Source: Smittium culicis (taxonomy: Eukaryota > Kickxellomycota > Harpellomycetes > Harpellales > Legeriomycetaceae). From it: 12,155 nucleotides of DNA. Where the stretch lies: the NCBI GenBank assembly GCA_001970855.1, contig LSSN01000261.1, forward strand, positions 9,350 through 21,504. Reading direction: 5' to 3'. The notes under the pieces are model-generated. The model did no database searches, was not told the DNA's origin, and was given only the letters and a program-made list of their open reading frames with translations. A program made the translations under genes and the position numbers. Below are positions 7,610-12,155 of this stretch, in pieces. How positions within the stretch are numbered: position 1 is the stretch's first letter; the number at the start of each line of letters is the position of its first letter.

Positions 7610-7806
7610 TTAACCCTTTCCCGTCCAACACTCTTTAAAAGATCCAAATTAATGATTCGGTTATAATTTATAAGCAAATATATTCTTAGTTGTTATTTTA
7701 CAATATAACAATATTTCTTAAAGACTCGGAATTGAAGTATTTTAATTAAACGCAGTTGGCTATTTTATGAAGTCCAAAAATAGTCTACCGCCCGTGAAAG
7801 GTTTAA
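7610..7806. mobile_element. piggyBac-type MITE, family A, copy 2 (189 bp)
   Basis: The element body is 7614-7802 between TTAA (7610-7613) and TTAA (7803-7806), the same length and orientation as copy 1. The first 60 bp differ at only 2 positions from copy 1. The middle is strongly diverged, and the last 75 bp are moderately similar (CTCGGAATT, TTGGCTA, CCAAAAATAGTCTACCGCCC). Its right end is decayed: GTGAAAGGT where copy 1 has GGGAAAGGG. Lone insertion, no coding capacity. Confidence 0.83.
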
Positions 7807-9681
7807 AAAGCGATGAACACTTAAAAAGGTGTGAATACAAATTTAATGTTTACATATTCTAGTTAAATGATACTTGTAGTCATTATTGAAAGTAAGAGGA
7901 TAAGTTGGATAGATAATATTATATTGGTTATTTAAATAGTATATAATATGGGATACTTAACTCTATAATGTCTAAATAAGGTTTATGAGCTTGATAAAGT
8001 TGTATTTTTCAGTAAAGTTATAGCATTAATTAGAATTGAAAAAAGTTATTTCATATTAATCATTCAGAAATAATATGTGAAAATAAAACATTAATCGAAA
8101 ATTTTTTTAAAATAATAAACTAAAAGTTCTAAAAATGAGATTAATTACAACCATTTCTTGGCAAAATAAGAGTTTTTTAGTTTAAGAATATAAAGCATTA
8201 GTTTTAGTTGAAAAATATATAAAATTTATTTCAATTCAATAAAATGACAATAAAATGCTTGGTTTATCTTCAAAGCTTCTTTTTAGTGTTGATTTAGGTT
8301 TAAATGTGAAAATTAAAGGAGCTCTATGATAAATAGCGCCAAAAATAAACGTGGTAATTGAATTAAAAAATAGGTTTGTAATTAAATTTATTTCTATATT
8401 TATAAAAAATTTCAGGAGTTTGCAATATTTTTGTTACTATGAAATAAATTGCTGATACAAAATAAAGCTGTGCTAAATATTTATTGATAACTTTTTATAT
8501 TTAGGTCTCAGCATTAATTTATATTGTTTCAGTTTTTTATTTTAATAATAATAATTTATCTTTTTATGGTTGTTTTTAGTATTGTTATGAATTATAGGAT
8601 GTTTATTACTATCAAACAATGTGTGAATGTTGCAAAAAATAAATATATCCATATTTTATACTGTTACAAAAAAAATAAGTTTAAATGGGATTTAATGAAA
8701 TTATCGCATTTTAAAATTTTAGATGGTAGTGTGAGTTTTGGTATCAGCAGTAATTTATTGGCGAATATTTTATGATAAAAAATTAGCAATTAATCTAAAT
8801 AAGGAAGCTAATTTTAATAAATATTATTACTTGATTCTATTCGCTAAATGACCCCGGAGATTATGAATAGTGATTTGCTAATATTGGAAATTCTTTTTTC
8901 GCATTGTGTTACAGAAGGAAAAATCAATAAAATAAATTACCCAATAATATAATTATAGTTTTTTACAGCAAATAGTAAGGGAATAAGATACAAATAAATA
9001 GAAAAATCGAATTAGCTTGTCAATTTAGCCAATGAAATTAATGATTTTTTTATATCTAGATAATATAAATGGTGAAACTAAGTGATCTTATTTTTGAAAA
9101 TGATACATAATTTTTTTCGGAAAATTTACAATTACTTGTATTAACAGTTTATTAAACGATTTATTTGATACAACAAAATAAAATATTGAGATTGAAATCA
9201 AGCTGGCGTTTTTAGAACTGAGTAATAAATGCTGAAAAAAAACAATCGAAAAGCACTGATTTGAATCTTAATGGCCTAAAAACAATAAATTTCACGCAGT
9301 ACAAGAGAGCCAATAGATCAATTATAAATTCCTTGCGGCGCTTTAAAGATTGTTATAAATCTGATTGTTATACTATGCATCCTAAAAGTAAAATTTGAAT
9401 CGAAGTTACATTAAATAAAAAAAAAAGCATTAATGTATAATTTATAAGGTTAAATATATTAAATGTAGTGATGAAAGTGAAGCTTCAAATAAGTGTTTCA
9501 GGTTGAAAAATTAGGCTACTATGATAATTTACATTTTTTAAACCCTGAATGTGATTTCTTTGGAAAAGACAATAGTTTTTAAAAATGTATTTAAGTAGAA
9601 GATCTCGCATCATAATCAAATGCATAATAGAACGTAAATTATTCTGTTTCAAATAGATATAACAAATTTAGATTATTAACT
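7807..9681. other. AT-rich upstream region of the beta-glucosidase gene
   Basis: About 1.9 kb with no supported gene. The frame at 8524-8775 begins at TTG and is a hydrophobic, Ile/Phe/Lys-rich chance frame. Any promoter of the gene at 9682 should lie here, but the composition makes TATA-like strings uninformative. The bases before the start codon (TTATTAACT) are A/T-rich, as is usual in such genomes. A very imperfect inverted repeat (AAGCATT/AATGCTT, with GTTGAAA/TTTCAAT inside) sits around 8194-8262. Confidence 0.5.
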
Positions 9682-12120
9682 ATGAAGTATTCTAAACTAT
9701 TTTACTTCTTGGCAGCTGCTTCGGAAGCTATCGCTCAGGCTCAGTTGCTTAATAGCGGTTATAAAGCTCAACAGCCCGCAATCGACGTAGTAGATGTCAA
9801 AAAACAAAATGGCGTTGTGTGCCTTCCAGATTTCTTTCCTCTTCAGGATTATGACCCTATGAGACCAGCCTCGGTACCAACCTACAGTCTGCCAAAATAT
9901 GACGAAGACAAATTCACAGGACCCAACGAGAAGCTTGATAGCGATGTATTGGCTTTACTAAACTCATTGACATTGGAGGAAAAAGCTGGACAGTTAGTTC
10001 AAGTCCAAGTAGGTCTGTTTATTGGTTGTGATGGTCTGATTAATACAACAGCTGCAGAGATTATGATCGATAAATGGAAAATTGGATCCGTTTTAGAAGC
10101 TACTCAAAATCATAATGGCAGATGGAACATCAATTCACCTCAGAGATTTGCCAACTTTACTAACACAATACAAAGCATTGCTATAAGTAAAGGTTCAAAG
10201 ATCCCACTTATTTGGGGACTCGATACCATCAGAGGTGCAAATTATATAAAGGGTGCTACCATTTTCCCAGCTCCCGTAAACATGGCTGCGACTTTCGACC
10301 CGACTCATGCATATAATATGGGAAGAATTGGAGCTAAAGACACACGCGCAGCCGGAGTTCACTGGGCCTTTTCACCCCTTGCAGATATTAATAGACAAAA
10401 ACTATGGTCACGTAACTTTGAAAATTTTGGTGAAGACCCATATCTTGCTGGTGAGATGGTCTATCATAACGTCAAAGGTCTTCAAGGAGATTACAAGAAT
10501 GATAGAAGTAAAGTTGCTGCTTGTATAAAACACTTTATTGCTTACAGCAGCCCAAATAACGGTATGGATCGTGATCAAGCCCAAATTCCTTGGAACATAT
10601 TACTTGAGTATTTAGTACCTCCATTTAAGAGAGCTATAGACGCTGGTGTTGCTACAGTAATGGAAGATTATGGACAACTGAATCATCAAAGTACTATGTC
10701 ATCCAAGAAGATTCTTAATGATTTACTCAGAGATCAGCTAGGTTTTAATGGAACTCTTGTTACTGACTGGGGGGAACTTAACTCGCAATGGACCTGGTAT
10801 AAAACTGCATTTGATGTAGATGATGCCGTAAATCTGGCCTTGAACAATGGATCAGTAGATATGTCTATGACTGCTGATGATATAATGTATGCAAACAGCA
10901 CCATAAACCTAGTTAAAGCCGGACTCGTAGATATTAAGAGAGTAGATCAATCAGTTGGTCGTATTCTTCAATTAAAGAAAGATCTAGGACTTTTCACAAG
11001 TCCTTACTCTGACCCAAGTTTGATTGATACCGTTGGTTCAAATCAAGATGTTGTATTATCAAGAAATGCTGCTCGTGAATCATTAATTTTATTGAAAAAT
11101 GAAAAGAGTGTTTTGCCACTAGCCACAACTGACAAAGTTTTGTTTGTAGGCGCTGCATTTGACTCAATTAACGATATTACTGGTGCCTGGTCTCAACATT
11201 GGCAAGGCACTAATGAATTTGAAAAAGATGACATTTATGATATTTATGGTGAAACTATAAGAGCTGGTGTTATGAACATTACTGGAAGCGAACCTAATTA
11301 TATTATAGGATACAACATCACTGGAAACAGATCTGTTGGTTATGATGACGTCGTTAAGGCAGCTAGAATGGCCGATAAGGTTGTATTCTTACTTGGAGAG
11401 AAGCCATCAACTGAAGGAATTGGAAATATCAAAACTCTAAGAATGGCAAAAGATCAATATAACCTTGTCAGGTCGGTATCACAACAAACTGAAACCCCAA
11501 TCGTATTGCTATTGGCTCAAAACAGACCTTTCTCACTTGAGGAGCTTGTTACAGACGCAAGTGCAATTATGAATATCGGATTGCCTGGACCATACTCTGG
11601 TATTCCAATAGCTGAAGTATTATACGGAAAAGCTAGTCCATCTGGCCGTCAGCCATACTCATATCCTAAGCTCGACTATCAGGCCCCAGTAACCTATTAT
11701 ACCCCACAATGGAATGAATATGATCCAGAGTTTGCTTTCGGTCAAGGTATGGGATACAACAACATCACATACTCTAATGTCACAGTCAGCAGCACTGATT
11801 TGAGCCCAGGAAAACCTATCAAAGTTTCAGTAACAGCAACAAACAATGGAATTTGGGAACAAAACGAACCTGTACTCATGTTTACTACCCAGCTTATCAG
11901 AAGATCGTATGTATCTGAACACTATCGCCTAAGAGCTTTTGACAAGCAGGTCATCGCTCCAGGAACTTCAAAAACATTTACTTTCACTTTGACTGCCGAA
12001 GAGATGTCCTTCATTGATTTGGACATGAACAGAGTTTTGGCCGAAGGACCTGTAAATATCACCATGAACGCTTTCAACGAAAATGCTAAGATTGCTTCAA
12101 TCTATCTCCACGAAAAATAA
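9682..12120 (+). CDS. Secreted glycoside hydrolase family 3 beta-glucosidase
   Basis: An 812-residue enzyme expected to release glucose from the non-reducing ends of beta-glucosides such as cello-oligosaccharides, outside the cell or in a lysosome/vacuole. Residues 1 to about 20 form a signal peptide (KYSKLFYFL, then AIAQA). The GH3 barrel spans about 85-435: GLD (179-181), R244 and E247 of the R..E.FGEDP block, KH (283-284), and the nucleophile D362 in VTDWG. The alpha/beta sandwich spans about 460-665, with the GAWSQHWQG loop (W503, W507) and probable acid/base E578 in GEKPSTEG. A C-terminal fibronectin III-like domain covers about 685-808. The layout and loops resemble Dictyostelium GluA-type enzymes, and the length fits. 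Eleven N-glycosylation sequons are present. H is replaced by R184 in the usual GxDxxHG motif. The gene is intronless and much less AT-rich than its flanks. The ATG at 9682 is chosen because it gives the signal peptide. Exact substrate is not predictable. Confidence 0.95.
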   Translation: MKYSKLFYFLAAASEAIAQAQLLNSGYKAQQPAIDVVDVKKQNGVVCLPDFFPLQDYDPMRPASVPTYSLPKYDEDKFTGPNEKLDSDVLALLNSLTLEEKAGQLVQVQVGLFIGCDGLINTTAAEIMIDKWKIGSVLEATQNHNGRWNINSPQRFANFTNTIQSIAISKGSKIPLIWGLDTIRGANYIKGATIFPAPVNMAATFDPTHAYNMGRIGAKDTRAAGVHWAFSPLADINRQKLWSRNFENFGEDPYLAGEMVYHNVKGLQGDYKNDRSKVAACIKHFIAYSSPNNGMDRDQAQIPWNILLEYLVPPFKRAIDAGVATVMEDYGQLNHQSTMSSKKILNDLLRDQLGFNGTLVTDWGELNSQWTWYKTAFDVDDAVNLALNNGSVDMSMTADDIMYANSTINLVKAGLVDIKRVDQSVGRILQLKKDLGLFTSPYSDPSLIDTVGSNQDVVLSRNAARESLILLKNEKSVLPLATTDKVLFVGAAFDSINDITGAWSQHWQGTNEFEKDDIYDIYGETIRAGVMNITGSEPNYIIGYNITGNRSVGYDDVVKAARMADKVVFLLGEKPSTEGIGNIKTLRMAKDQYNLVRSVSQQTETPIVLLLAQNRPFSLEELVTDASAIMNIGLPGPYSGIPIAEVLYGKASPSGRQPYSYPKLDYQAPVTYYTPQWNEYDPEFAFGQGMGYNNITYSNVTVSSTDLSPGKPIKVSVTATNNGIWEQNEPVLMFTTQLIRRSYVSEHYRLRAFDKQVIAPGTSKTFTFTLTAEEMSFIDLDMNRVLAEGPVNITMNAFNENAKIASIYLHEK

Positions 12121-12121
12121 A
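12116..12121 (+). promoter_or_regulatory. Possible poly(A) signal overlapping the stop codon
   Basis: AATAAA contains the TAA stop codon (12118-12120). T-rich sequence follows (TTTTTAGG, GATTTTTTTAG). The window ends 35 bp after the stop, so other signals further on cannot be judged, and AATAAA is frequent in AT-rich DNA. Confidence 0.25.
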
Positions 12122-12155
12122 TTAGTTTTTAGGACTGTTTGATTTTTTTAGTCTA

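Noticed and set aside
8524..8775. Open frame of 83 codons with a hydrophobic N-terminus.
   Set aside because: It begins at TTG; the first in-frame ATG removes most of the hydrophobic segment. Composition matches non-coding surroundings, with no recognisable domain.
9250..9290. Resemblance to the arm of the foldback element (GCACT, TTGAATC, GGCCT in the same order).
   Set aside because: Needs several gaps and is too short to separate from chance.
10307..10528. 73-codon frame inside the beta-glucosidase gene.
   Set aside because: Shadow frame of the well-supported coding sequence in another phase.

Overview
This is a eukaryotic, strongly AT-rich window. It holds one confident protein-coding gene at its right end and about 9.7 kb of gene-free DNA full of transposable-element remnants. 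The gene (9682-12120, +) is an intronless 812-residue secreted glycoside hydrolase family 3 beta-glucosidase. It has a signal peptide, many N-glycosylation sequons and standard-code codons, and its base composition is far more balanced than the flanks. AT-rich intergenic DNA, TTAA-flanked piggyBac-type MITEs, A-tailed retroposons and a secreted GH3 enzyme suggest a fungus or fungus-like/amoeboid microbial eukaryote. An early-diverging, perhaps gut-associated fungus is my best guess, but it is weakly supported.

Layout. 1-326: featureless AT-rich DNA. 327-3455: a DNA transposon with 377-bp terminal inverted repeats, about 2.47 kb without its insertion and with no transposase frame. Its right repeat is split by a 647-bp A-tailed retroposon (2766-3412) flanked by a 12-bp target-site duplication. 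4355-4615: a second, shorter copy of the same retroposon on the minus strand, with its own 13-bp duplication. 5650-6311: a third kind of inverted-repeat element, containing two small piggyBac-type MITEs 17 bp apart (5872-6060 and 6082-6173). 7335-7421: two tandem perfect-stem hairpins. 7614-7802: a second copy of the first MITE, also exactly 189 bp. 7807-9681: AT-rich upstream region of the beta-glucosidase gene, with no recognisable gene.

The window records layered insertions. Retroposon copy 1 landed inside an existing long inverted repeat. Two TTAA-targeting MITEs landed inside an older foldback element. The short open frames outside the beta-glucosidase gene are chance frames in AT-rich DNA or lie inside the retroposon copies; I do not regard any as a gene. 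No tRNA, rRNA or CRISPR is visible. The most noteworthy item is the retroposon family: GC-richer than its surroundings, with a possible Pol III-type head, and not matched by me to any named family.
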